Of a stretch of 64,000 nt of DNA, positions 19,786 through 28,338 are shown piece by piece. Where the stretch lies: assembly GCF_030758315.1 (NCBI RefSeq), contig NZ_CP132336.1, forward strand, positions 4,519,538 to 4,583,537. Direction: 5' to 3'. This DNA comes from Pararhizobium sp. IMCC3301 (lineage in GTDB: Bacteria > Pseudomonadota > Alphaproteobacteria > Rhizobiales > GCA-2746425). The translations under genes and the position numbers were made by a program. Every line of letters starts with the position of its first letter. The stretch's first letter is position 1. Under the pieces are notes generated by a model. It had not been told where the DNA came from, made no database searches, and saw nothing but the letters and a program-made list of their open reading frames with translations.

Positions 19786-20271
19786 ATGGGCAGAGCTGAA
19801 CTTCCGTCCATTTTTGTCTCCCATGGAGCGCCCGATCTGGTGCTGCAGCAGACCGACGCCCACAGGTTTCTCAAAAAGTGGGGTGCGGAGATTGGAAAGC
19901 CGACAGCTATCCTGATCGTCGGATCAGCGTCTTTTACCCACAATCTGGGTGCGGTCTTCGGCAGGACCGGACTTGCAGACCGCGATGCGGCTGCTCCGCA
20001 CTGGGTCACTGAATTTCCCAACTGGACGGATGACAGACTCTCCAAAGGCGCGCTCGAAGATTTGCTGGCGTATCGGCAATTTGCACCTTTTGCCGAAAAG
20101 AACCATCCGACAGATGAACATCTGCTGCCATTTTATGTCGCTCTCGGTGCTGCCGGCAGGGATGCTTCAGCGACGCAAGTGCATCGCTCGCATCAATTTG
20201 GCGCCATTATGATGGACGCCTATGCATTCAGCCCGGCGGTCGAAACAGCGCTTGAAGCAAAGACTGCCTGA
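19786..20271 (+). CDS. DODA/LigB-type extradiol dioxygenase, internally deleted
   Basis: Protein of about 161 residues that joins the two ends of a DODA-type (YgiD-like, normally about 260 residues) dioxygenase. The N-terminus PSIFVSHGAPDLVL carries the first metal-ligand histidine. After KPTAILIV the sequence passes directly into GSASFTHNLGAVF and the C-terminal NHPTDEHLLPFYVALGAAG. Between these, the family has about 100 residues with further histidine ligands, and they are absent here. The join is in frame between two similar strand motifs (ILVVSAHW-like and LIIGSGSLVHN-like), suggesting recombination. Starts at 19714, 19756 or 19786 are possible. It is probably non-functional as a dioxygenase. 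Confidence 0.7.
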   Translation: MGRAELPSIFVSHGAPDLVLQQTDAHRFLKKWGAEIGKPTAILIVGSASFTHNLGAVFGRTGLADRDAAAPHWVTEFPNWTDDRLSKGALEDLLAYRQFAPFAEKNHPTDEHLLPFYVALGAAGRDASATQVHRSHQFGAIMMDAYAFSPAVETALEAKTA

Positions 20272-20314
20272 TGTGGGATAGACGGATTTAAATTCGCACG
20301 CTAAATGACTGTTC

Positions 20315-22003
20315 ATGACCAGTGACTCCCCTTCAGAACTCAACATAGCCCTTGCGCAATTGAACCCGATACTGGGCGATATTGCGGGAAATCTGGCGCT
20401 CGCCCGCGACGCGCGCCGCCGCGCTGCGGAGCAGCAGGCGGATCTGCTGCTTCTGACCGAGCTGTTCATCTGCGGTTATCCGCCCGAAGACCTCGTCAAG
20501 AAGCCCGCCTTCATTGAAGCCTGCATGGAGGCTGTGGCTGCGCTGGCCAAAGACACCGCTGATGGCGGTCCCGGCGTCGTGATCGGCACGCCCTGGCTGG
20601 AAAACGATCAGCTTTATAATGCGGTCGCCGTGCTAGATGAGGGCGAGGTCAAAGGGGTCCGCTTCAAGGTTGACCTGCCGAATTACGGCACTTTTGATGA
20701 AAAGCGGCTGTTTTCTGTCGGCCCCATGCCCGGTCCGATTGCGTTTCGCGGCGTGCGCCTTGGCATTCCCATCTGTGAAGATACCTGGAATGACGAAGTC
20801 GCTGAATGCCTGCTGGAGACCGGCGCAGAAATGCTGCTGGTACCCAATGGCTCACCCTATTGGGCAGAGAAGGCGGATTTGCGCCAGCAGGTTCTGGTGC
20901 GCCGGGTGGTTGAAACCGGTTTGCCGGTACTCTACACCAATCAGCTGGGCGGACAGGATGAACTGGTGTTTGATGGCGGCTCCTTCGTGTTGGCCGCAGA
21001 CCGCACGCTGGCGTTGCAGATGCCACAGTTCAAAGAGGATATCGCGACTGTCACCATGCGGGCGGAGGAGGGCGCTGACGGCGGTCGTGTCTGGAAGCCC
21101 GTACCGGGCGTTTTGGCCGATCTGCCTGGACTGAAACAGGCGCATTGGCAGGCCTGCGTTCTCGGTCTGAGGGATTACGTCAACAAGAATGGCTTCAACG
21201 GTGTTGTGCTGGGTCTGTCAGGCGGCGTTGATTCCGCCGCTTGCGCTGCCATGGCCGTCGATGCGCTGGGTGCTGACCGGGTGCATTGCCTGATGATGCC
21301 CTACCGGTTCACTTCCGATGAAAGCCTGGTGGACGCCAAGGCCTGTGCTGATGCGCTGGGCGTGCGCTACGACATTGTTCCAATCTCTGCACCGGTGGAA
21401 GGCTTTCATGATGCCCTGGGGGCTCTTTTTGATGGTGCGGAGCCTGGCGTTGCCGAAGAAAATATTCAGTCGCGGACCCGCGGCGCGCTGTTGATGGCGG
21501 TTTCGAACAAATTCGGCCCCATGCTGGTCACCACCGGCAACAAATCGGAAGTCTCGGTCGGCTATGCAACTCTGTATGGCGATATGAATGGCGGCTTCAA
21601 TCCGATCAAGGATCTCTACAAGATCCAGGTCTATGATCTGTGTGCCTGGCGCAACACACATCGCCCGGAAGGCGCATTGGGGCCGGAAGGTGAAGTGGTT
21701 CCGGTCAATATTCTGACCAAGGCACCAACTGCGGAATTGCGCGAAAACCAGACCGACCAGGACTCCCTTCCGCCTTACGAGGTGTTGGACGACATTCTGG
21801 AATGCCTTGTCGAACATGAAATGCGGATTGCGGAAATTGTCGAACGGGGGCATGATCGCAAGACGGTCGAACGGATCGAGCACCTGCTTTATATTGCTGA
21901 GTACAAGCGCAGACAGTCCGCGCCTGGCGTGAAACTCACCAGAAAGAATTACGGGCGCGATCGCCGTTATCCCATCACAAATCGCTTTAGAGACCGCGGC
22001 TAA
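20315..22003 (+). CDS. nadE: Glutamine-dependent NAD+ synthase
   Basis: Makes NAD from nicotinic acid adenine dinucleotide, using glutamine as the nitrogen source. The 562 residues contain an N-terminal nitrilase-type glutaminase with the Glu-Lys-Cys triad in TELFICGYPPEDL, KVDLPNYGTFDEKR and PICEDTW. A C-terminal ATP pyrophosphatase follows with the P-loop GLSGGVDSAA, TTGNKSE and a closing KLTRKNYGRDRRYPITNR. It is monocistronic or read with the following MFS gene, 45 bp downstream. Confidence 0.97.
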   Translation: MTSDSPSELNIALAQLNPILGDIAGNLALARDARRRAAEQQADLLLLTELFICGYPPEDLVKKPAFIEACMEAVAALAKDTADGGPGVVIGTPWLENDQLYNAVAVLDEGEVKGVRFKVDLPNYGTFDEKRLFSVGPMPGPIAFRGVRLGIPICEDTWNDEVAECLLETGAEMLLVPNGSPYWAEKADLRQQVLVRRVVETGLPVLYTNQLGGQDELVFDGGSFVLAADRTLALQMPQFKEDIATVTMRAEEGADGGRVWKPVPGVLADLPGLKQAHWQACVLGLRDYVNKNGFNGVVLGLSGGVDSAACAAMAVDALGADRVHCLMMPYRFTSDESLVDAKACADALGVRYDIVPISAPVEGFHDALGALFDGAEPGVAEENIQSRTRGALLMAVSNKFGPMLVTTGNKSEVSVGYATLYGDMNGGFNPIKDLYKIQVYDLCAWRNTHRPEGALGPEGEVVPVNILTKAPTAELRENQTDQDSLPPYEVLDDILECLVEHEMRIAEIVERGHDRKTVERIEHLLYIAEYKRRQSAPGVKLTRKNYGRDRRYPITNRFRDRG

Positions 22004-22048
22004 GCGATTCTTCCGATTCGGAAATAAGGTCTTCGAGAGGGAACAGGC

Positions 22049-23293
22049 ATGCTTGCCTTTTTGCGTCAGAATGCGCCATGGCTTTTGGCCGGGATGCTGC
22101 TGACATTTTCCTCCAGCTTTGGTCAGACATTTTTCATTTCGTTGTATAGCGGCCAGATCCGCGCCGAATTCGGCCTCAGCAATGGCGATTTTGGCGGCCT
22201 TTACCTGCTCGGTACGCTGGCCAGTGCGGCGCTGATGATGTTTGCCGGAAAGCTGGTCGATATCTATACGCCGCGCCAGGTTGGCGCAGTCGCGATGCTT
22301 GGTCTGGCAATTGCCTGCCTTTTCCTGTTCGCTGCTGCCTCGTTGCCCATGCTGGTTTTCGCGATTTTTCTGCTGCGGTTTTTCGGCCAGGGCATGATGA
22401 GCCACACCGCCCTGACGGCAGTGGGACGCTGGTTTGAGGCGACGCGCGGCAGGGCCGTCAGCATTACCAACACAGGACATCAGATTGGTGAGGCACTGCT
22501 GCCGCTCAGTGTGGTGCTGCTGTTAGGGGTTTTGGACTGGCGTTTTGCCTGGCTGATCTTTGCGGCGGGCATTGTCCTGTTCGCAATTCCCGCGATGTGG
22601 CTGCTGTTTGGCCGCGACCGGATTCCCCAGAATCCCCGGAAATCCAGAAAATCCAATCCGGTTCGCCAGTGGTCGCGCGCGGAAATGATACGCGATCCAT
22701 TGTTCTGGATTGCCTCATTCGGATATCTGTCACCGCCCTTTATCGGCACGGCGATTTTCTTCCACCAGGTCTATATGGTTGAGCTGAAAGGCTGGGATCT
22801 GTCATGGTTTGCCAGCGGGTTTTCACTCTATGCGCTGACCACACTGATATTCGGCCTTGTCACCGGATTTGGTGTCGACCGCTTCAGCGCTCGCGCGATG
22901 TTACCGTTTTTTCTGTTGCCCCTATCGGCGGCACTGCTGGTTCTGGGCCTGTTTGACAGCCCCTGGAGTATTCCCGTCATATTTGTGTTGATGGGACTTA
23001 ATGGCGGTGGGTTTTCAACCTTGTTCGGCGCCTTGTGGCCGGAAATCTACGGTGTCAGACATCTCGGAGAGATTCGTTCATTGATTGTCGCGCTCATGGT
23101 ATTTGCCAGCGCATTGGGACCGGGTGTGATCGGCTGGCTGATCGATTACGGCATACCGCTGGAAACCCAGTTTCTCACCATGGCCGCCTATTGCATTGTC
23201 ACCTCGGGAGTGCTTTTTGGCGTTTCCAGAGCTTTGAGTGCCCGAGCCCTGCAGGAATCCATGGCGGCCACACAGGAACACAAACCAGCATGA
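22049..23293 (+). CDS. MFS transporter
   Basis: Major facilitator protein of 414 residues with about twelve hydrophobic helices and a central charged loop (GRDRIPQNPRKSRKSNPVRQW, residues about 188-208). An opening QTFFISLYSGQIRAEFGLS resembles members of the oxalate/formate or monocarboxylate-like groups, but I cannot name the substrate. The ATG follows GAGAGGGAACAGGC. The last codon overlaps the gltX start (ATGA), so gltX expression is probably coupled to this gene. Confidence 0.8.
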   Translation: MLAFLRQNAPWLLAGMLLTFSSSFGQTFFISLYSGQIRAEFGLSNGDFGGLYLLGTLASAALMMFAGKLVDIYTPRQVGAVAMLGLAIACLFLFAAASLPMLVFAIFLLRFFGQGMMSHTALTAVGRWFEATRGRAVSITNTGHQIGEALLPLSVVLLLGVLDWRFAWLIFAAGIVLFAIPAMWLLFGRDRIPQNPRKSRKSNPVRQWSRAEMIRDPLFWIASFGYLSPPFIGTAIFFHQVYMVELKGWDLSWFASGFSLYALTTLIFGLVTGFGVDRFSARAMLPFFLLPLSAALLVLGLFDSPWSIPVIFVLMGLNGGGFSTLFGALWPEIYGVRHLGEIRSLIVALMVFASALGPGVIGWLIDYGIPLETQFLTMAAYCIVTSGVLFGVSRALSARALQESMAATQEHKPA

Positions 23294-24654
23294 CAAATCC
23301 AATTGTTCGTTTCGCGCCATCTCCGACCGGCCGCATTCACATCGGCAACGCCAGAACCGCGCTTTATAACTGGTTGTTTGCGCGCCAGCATGGCGGCAGT
23401 TTTATCCTGCGTTTTGATGACACCGACAAGGCGCGTTCGAAAGAGGAGTTTGCCACCGGTATTCTGGCAGATATGGCATGGCTGGGGATTGAGCCAGCGC
23501 GCGTTGAACGCCAGTCAGCCCGCTTTGCCGACTATCAGCTTGTGACTGAGGAGCTGAAGGCAAAGGGTCTGCTTTATCCATGTTATGAAAGCGAAGATGA
23601 GTTGGAGCGCCGCCGGGCACGGCGCCGCGCGCGCGGACTTCCTCCGATTTATGACCGCTCGGCGCTTGAACTCAGCGACGGCCAGCGCCAGAAACTAGAA
23701 GCGGAAGGAAAACAGCCGCATTGGCGCTTCCTGCTGCCGAATTACAAGGACGATGTATTATCCATAGAGCGTACGGAAATTCATTGGGATGATGTGTTCA
23801 GGGGCCCGCAAACTGTGGATCTGGGCTCCATGTCGGACCCGGTTCTGGTGCGTGAGGACGGCTCATGGCTGTATACTTTGCCATCGATCATCGATGATGC
23901 CGCCTTTGGCATCAGCCATGTCATCCGTGGCGCTGACCACATTACCAACACCGGCGCGCAAATTGCGATTTTCCGGGCTCTGGGATATATCCCGCCGGCC
24001 TTCGGCCACCACAATCTGCTGACCGGATCAGAAGGCGAGGGCCTGTCGAAACGGCTGGGCTCTCTGTCGCTCCAGGGACTTCGGGAAGCCGGATTTGAAG
24101 CCATGGCGGTAGCGTCTCTGGCCAGCCTGATAGGCACGTCCGATGCGGTTGAGCCAATCCCGGACATGGCCGGCCTGGCGCAGCGGTTTGATCCGCAGAA
24201 AGTATCGAAGTCACCAGCCAGATTCAATGTGGCTGAACTGGACGCCCTGAATGCAAAATTGTTGCATGGCCTGTCCTATGATGCTGTGGCTGACAGATTG
24301 ACTGTGCCTGACGGAGTTGATGGCGCGCTGTTCTGGGATGCAATCAGTGGCAATCTGGAAAAACTGCCGGATGCTGACCGGTGGGCCGAAATTGTCAGAT
24401 CGGGTGCGAAGCCGCTGATTGATGATGAAGACCGGGATATGGTGTCCAAGGCGGTCGGTTTGCTGCCGCAGGACCCTTGGTCGCAATCCACGTGGATGGA
24501 TTGGGCAAATGCAGTAAAATCCGAAACCGGGCGCAAGGGCAGGGCTTTGTTCATGCCCTTGCGCAAAGCGGTTACTGGATCAGAGTCCGGACCGGAGATG
24601 ACAAAACTTTTGCCGCTGATTGGCCGTAAAACCGTTCTGGCCCGACTGTCCTGA
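23290..24654 (+). CDS. gltX: Glutamyl-tRNA synthetase (GltX2 type)
   Basis: Charges tRNA with glutamate. The 454 residues form a class I synthetase with the HIGH-type motif PSPTGRIHIGNARTALYNW and the KMSKS-type LSKRLG near residue 255. Wording such as ILRFDDTDKARSKEEFATGIL and YDRSAL is characteristic of the second, shorter GltX of rhizobia, which often mischarges tRNA-Gln for the amidation pathway (recalled knowledge). The longest frame begins at 23035 inside the MFS gene, but the true start is the ATG at 23290. Its last 83 bp overlap the convergent DUF2865 gene. Confidence 0.94.
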   Translation: MTNPIVRFAPSPTGRIHIGNARTALYNWLFARQHGGSFILRFDDTDKARSKEEFATGILADMAWLGIEPARVERQSARFADYQLVTEELKAKGLLYPCYESEDELERRRARRRARGLPPIYDRSALELSDGQRQKLEAEGKQPHWRFLLPNYKDDVLSIERTEIHWDDVFRGPQTVDLGSMSDPVLVREDGSWLYTLPSIIDDAAFGISHVIRGADHITNTGAQIAIFRALGYIPPAFGHHNLLTGSEGEGLSKRLGSLSLQGLREAGFEAMAVASLASLIGTSDAVEPIPDMAGLAQRFDPQKVSKSPARFNVAELDALNAKLLHGLSYDAVADRLTVPDGVDGALFWDAISGNLEKLPDADRWAEIVRSGAKPLIDDEDRDMVSKAVGLLPQDPWSQSTWMDWANAVKSETGRKGRALFMPLRKAVTGSESGPEMTKLLPLIGRKTVLARLS

Positions 24655-25675
24655 CGCGCTGACCATCGCGGATCTGTGGATCGACCACGAGTTCAGCTGG
24701 CAACGGTAACGCATTGGGACGGAAATCCCCGGCCAGGTTCATTTGTGTTTCCGGATCCAGACCGAGTACCGGGCGGCGCAGGGGTACAGGACCGTTCTGT
24801 CCGAATTCGACATTGCTCATACGCCGGTTTGAGGATTGTGCGGTGCTTTGTCCGGTGACTTGCAGAAGGGTCTGTTGCAGGCGGCGGCGGTCGAACTTGC
24901 ACGATGCGTCATAGGTTTCGCGATAGCGAAAGGCATAGGATTGAGAGCTGTAGGGCTGGCCACTCATCGACTGTGCCGTTTCCATGGCATTCTCCACGCC
25001 TTCTGGGTGGTAGAATAATTCGACTTGTGTTTCCGGGAATTTCTCCTTGCAAACAGCTTCGTCCCGGGAAAAATTCTGCGCCGTGGTGGACGTACTGATT
25101 GGGAAGAAATAGCCATCGCAAATGCGCACGCAAACGGTCCGGTAGTGGGTCACTCTCGGTGGCCGGTATTCTTCCACAGGTTCTTCACGCCGGTTGAATA
25201 GGTTGCTTCTGTAACCATATCTGGCCGCTGCCCGCTCATATTGTCTGCCGCAATTATTGCGTGCCAGCGCAATCACCAGATCGCGCTGTTCGCGCCGCGT
25301 GCTTCGCGGATTACGGACAAAACGGGAGCGTTTCGATTCCAGACTGCGCAGTTCCCTTTCCAGTTGCCTGACTTCCCCGCTCAGACCGGAACATTCACGG
25401 CTTTGAAATAACAGGATACCGCTGGTCCGGCAGCGCGCCCGACGGGCCTGGTTTTGAGCGCCAGCGAGGCGTTTGCGCAGTTTCTGCGCGGCGTTGTTGT
25501 AACGCTGGTATTCGCGGTTGTTGGTAACAGATCCGCCATTTTGCAGCGATCCCAGTCGGTTTTCAAGATCATTACAGATTCGCGACTGCGCTTGGGCAGC
25601 AACGCTCGTCCCAAGCAAAATGCCGAATGCCAAAAGCACGGCGGAGCGGTAACATTTAAGCGGGAATCTTGGCAT
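24572..25675 (-). CDS. DUF2865-domain exported protein
   Basis: Protein of 367 residues with an N-terminal signal peptide (about 1-28, ending AQAQ-SRIC). A Cys-rich and Arg-rich DUF2865 region follows: CNDLENRLGSLQ, RARCRTSGILLFQSRECS, the coiled stretch EVRQLERELRSLESKRSRF, and the core VCVRICDGYFFPIS with FSRDEAVCKEKFP and CKFDRR. The function is unknown; it is probably a periplasmic or cell-surface protein of rhizobia. CGGAG precedes the ATG. The final 27 codons overlap gltX on the opposite strand. Confidence 0.85.
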   Translation of the reverse strand: MPRFPLKCYRSAVLLAFGILLGTSVAAQAQSRICNDLENRLGSLQNGGSVTNNREYQRYNNAAQKLRKRLAGAQNQARRARCRTSGILLFQSRECSGLSGEVRQLERELRSLESKRSRFVRNPRSTRREQRDLVIALARNNCGRQYERAAARYGYRSNLFNRREEPVEEYRPPRVTHYRTVCVRICDGYFFPISTSTTAQNFSRDEAVCKEKFPETQVELFYHPEGVENAMETAQSMSGQPYSSQSYAFRYRETYDASCKFDRRRLQQTLLQVTGQSTAQSSNRRMSNVEFGQNGPVPLRRPVLGLDPETQMNLAGDFRPNALPLPAELVVDPQIRDGQRVRTVGPERFYGQSAAKVLSSPVRTLIQ

Positions 25676-25776
25676 TTGGCTCCGTCACTCAGATCAAGTT
25701 TTCGGTTATCTATCTCAGGTTTACCTTGCTGAACCATAAACCTCATAGAGAGGCAAGCCGGTAAATGTCCGTCCGA

Positions 25777-25938
25777 TTACATCTTTCCGCAATAGTTGCG
25801 CGTTTGCATACATCGATTGATCGACGCCTTCGTCTCATTGCTGAAACCCGATCCGGCAGACCGGTCAAACTGAGCCACGACCAGAGCGCTGCTCAAGACG
25901 ATGAGTGTACATGAGAGTATAAACACAAAACGCGCCAT
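25777..25938 (-). CDS. Short secreted peptide, hypothetical
   Basis: Frame of 53 residues. The strong ribosome-binding site AAGGGAAGGGAA lies 5 bp before the ATG. Residues 1-22 are a signal-peptide-like segment (basic M-A-R then FVFILSCTLIVLSSALVVA). The mature part, about 31 residues, contains two cysteines (MQTRNYCGKM at the C-terminus and INRCMQ), a pattern compatible with a disulfide. It is divergent from cysS and upstream of the DUF2865 gene on the same strand. I do not recognise a family. Its coding status rests on the ribosome-binding site and the signal peptide. Confidence 0.6.
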   Translation of the reverse strand: MARFVFILSCTLIVLSSALVVAQFDRSAGSGFSNETKASINRCMQTRNYCGKM

Positions 25939-26290
25939 TTGGTTCCCTTCCCTTATTGTTGCTCCAATTCTGCCGTAAACGGAATGAACCTGGACTGACC
26001 CCGTTGTTCAGTTTCGGTTCAGAAAACTCCCGGTTTTCCATTCCCTATTTCAGGCTTGACGCCTTGCGCGAAACGGCCTTTAGTGCAGCCGGTAAACACG
26101 GTGGACAGAGAATGGCGCATCAGCCGATTTGTATTTGCGGAATTATTATCAGGGGTTAACAGCCCGCTGGTCCGCGAACCGTGTCTTCTTCCCCTATATT
26201 GAAGCTGCATCGCGAGGCCGGCGATCATGACAGGCTGGTTTCAGTCTGTCCGGATCAGCAGATATGGTCTGGCGAAGCGGGAAAGCACTT
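25939..26290. other. Intergenic region upstream of cysS
   Basis: 352 bp between the divergent short-peptide gene and cysS. It contains a small inverted repeat, GACAG...CTGTC, near 26228-26246, but no credible coding frame, RNA gene or terminator was seen. Promoters for both genes must be here. Confidence 0.5.
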
Positions 26291-27805
26291 ATGGATACTC
26301 AGCCGGAGCTTTGGCTCTACAATACGATGACACGCGGAAAAGAGCGCTTTGAGCCACTCGACCCGTCAAAAGTGCGGCTCTATGTCTGTGGCCCGACGGT
26401 CTACGATTTCGCCCATATCGGCAACGCTCGTCCGATCATTGTGTTTGATGTCCTGTTCCGACTGCTGCGCCATCTGTATGGCGCGGAGCACGTCACATAT
26501 GTCCGCAACATCACCGATGTCGATGACAAGATAAATGCCCGTGCTGCGCAAGAAGGGGTTTCAATCGAGGATGTGACCCGGCGCACAACTCGCCAGTTCC
26601 ATGAGGACATAGCGAAGTTGGGGGTGCTTAAGCCATCTGTCGAGCCGCGCGCCACCGACCATATCGAAGAAATGAAAACGATCATCGAGCAGTTGATCAC
26701 ATGCCGCCATGCCTATGTGCATAAGGACCATGTTCTGTTTGAAGTGGCATCAATGGCTGAATACGGGCAGTTGTCGGGCCGGCCTCTGGACGAAATGCTC
26801 GCCATCGCACGTATTGAGGATACCGACTACAAGGAAAATTCCGCCGATTTTGTGCTCTGGAAGCCATCCGCTCCGGGCGAGCCGTCCTGGGCCTCTCCGG
26901 GCGGAATATCAGTGCCGGGCCGGCCGGGCTGGCATATCGAATGTTCGGCGATGGCGGAAAAACATCTTGGTGAAGTGTTTGATATTCACGGCGGTGGTAT
27001 TGATCTGACATTTCCGCACCATGAAAACGAGATCGCCCAGTCGCGCTGCGCCTTCGGCACTTCAAAAATGGCCAGCATCTGGATGCATAATGGATTTGTT
27101 CAGGTCGAAGGCGAGAAAATGTCAAAATCGCTCGGCAATTTCATAACAATCAATGATTTGCTGCAAACCGACAAATTCGGCGGGCGCAAATGGCATGGTC
27201 GGATATTACGTTTGGCAATGCTGAAAACCCAGTACGGACAGCCTATCGACTGGACTGTTGCTCGGCTGATGGAAGCTGAAAATCAATTGTTAAAATGGAC
27301 CAGAACCTTAGTAAAGTGGGGCCGCGAAGTTGAAGGGCAAATATCGCAGGAAGCAGTCGCTGCACTGGCCAATAATTTGGACACCCATGAATTTTTTCAG
27401 CTCATGGCAGGATATTCGGATGAAGCCAATACCGATCGTGTCACTGGAGGCGAACAGGTTTCATATCTGAAAGGCGGTCTCGAATTGATGGGTTTCAATT
27501 TATTGGCAGATCTCGTGTCAACTGAAGCCGAAAGCGGCGAACTAAAAATTCAAGGATACGACCCAACATTAACTCATCGGATCGATCCGAAATACGCTGA
27601 AGATACCGTGACAAAAGATGATTTCGCCACTGCGCCAAGAGATCTGAATTCGCGAATTGATGAGCGGCTTCTATTCCTGAAAGACAAAAACTGGGCAGAG
27701 GCGGATCGTATCCGTGATGATTTGCGTGCAAAGGGCATTCAACTGAATGACGGAAAAAACCCGGAGACCGGCGAACGCGAAACCAAATGGGAGAACATCA
27801 GATGA
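26291..27805 (+). CDS. cysS: Cysteinyl-tRNA synthetase
   Basis: Charges tRNA-Cys with cysteine. The 504 residues show a zinc ligand in [17 protein letters not shown], which also carries the HIGN motif. Further ligands are in WHIECSAMA and the H-G-G-G-I-D-L-x-FPHHENE segment, and the KMSKS signature is [10 protein letters not shown]. It is longer than the E. coli enzyme because of an expanded C-terminal half, as in other alphaproteobacteria. The frame opens at 26264, but the ATG at 26291 after GGGAAAG is chosen. It overlaps the GFA gene by 4 bp. Confidence 0.96.
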   Translation: MDTQPELWLYNTMTRGKERFEPLDPSKVRLYVCGPTVYDFAHIGNARPIIVFDVLFRLLRHLYGAEHVTYVRNITDVDDKINARAAQEGVSIEDVTRRTTRQFHEDIAKLGVLKPSVEPRATDHIEEMKTIIEQLITCRHAYVHKDHVLFEVASMAEYGQLSGRPLDEMLAIARIEDTDYKENSADFVLWKPSAPGEPSWASPGGISVPGRPGWHIECSAMAEKHLGEVFDIHGGGIDLTFPHHENEIAQSRCAFGTSKMASIWMHNGFVQVEGEKMSKSLGNFITINDLLQTDKFGGRKWHGRILRLAMLKTQYGQPIDWTVARLMEAENQLLKWTRTLVKWGREVEGQISQEAVAALANNLDTHEFFQLMAGYSDEANTDRVTGGEQVSYLKGGLELMGFNLLADLVSTEAESGELKIQGYDPTLTHRIDPKYAEDTVTKDDFATAPRDLNSRIDERLLFLKDKNWAEADRIRDDLRAKGIQLNDGKNPETGERETKWENIR

Positions 27806-28281
27806 GTGGAGATGCAATCAGCGGCGGCTGCCAGTGTGGTGCTGTGCGCTTTCGCATTGGCCGGTTGGGGAATGCCTCGATCTGTCATTGCCGGATGTGC
27901 CAGAAAGCTTTCGGTGGCTTTTATGCGCCGCTCGTCACGGCTTATGAGCTGGAATGGACGCGCGGTGCGCCAAAGTTCTTTCAAAGCTCCAACAAGGTGC
28001 GGCGCGGATTTTGTGCCGATTGCGGCACCCCGTTAAGCTACGATTATGGCGCGGAGACGGAGATAGCCATTGGCGCGCTGGACCAGCCGCAATTGGCAGC
28101 GCCGGTGGTTCAGGTCAGTCCCGCTGATAAGCAGCCTTTTGTCGACACGCTGGCAACGCTGCCGTTTCGCCATATTGAACCAGACGGTGACGAAGCGCGC
28201 TTCATGGCGTCTCTGGACAGCTATCAGCATCCCGATAAAGACACCAAAATCTGGCCGCCGGAAACTGGTCCGGACCGCTAG
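27802..28281 (+). CDS. GFA family protein (CENP-V/glutathione-dependent formaldehyde-activating fold)
   Basis: Zinc-binding protein of 159 residues with the family cysteine pattern: [10 protein letters not shown] near residue 9, [11 protein letters not shown], and [11 protein letters not shown]. The family name comes from a proposed role in formaldehyde-glutathione condensation, which is not established for most members. It starts within the cysS stop (ATGA overlap) and is therefore cotranslated with it. Confidence 0.88.
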   Translation: MSGDAISGGCQCGAVRFRIGRLGNASICHCRMCQKAFGGFYAPLVTAYELEWTRGAPKFFQSSNKVRRGFCADCGTPLSYDYGAETEIAIGALDQPQLAAPVVQVSPADKQPFVDTLATLPFRHIEPDGDEARFMASLDSYQHPDKDTKIWPPETGPDR

Positions 28282-28338
28282 GACGAACGATCGATATCCA
28301 CAACAGGCGCGGTTACTGGCGCGCCGCCAGGACACAAC

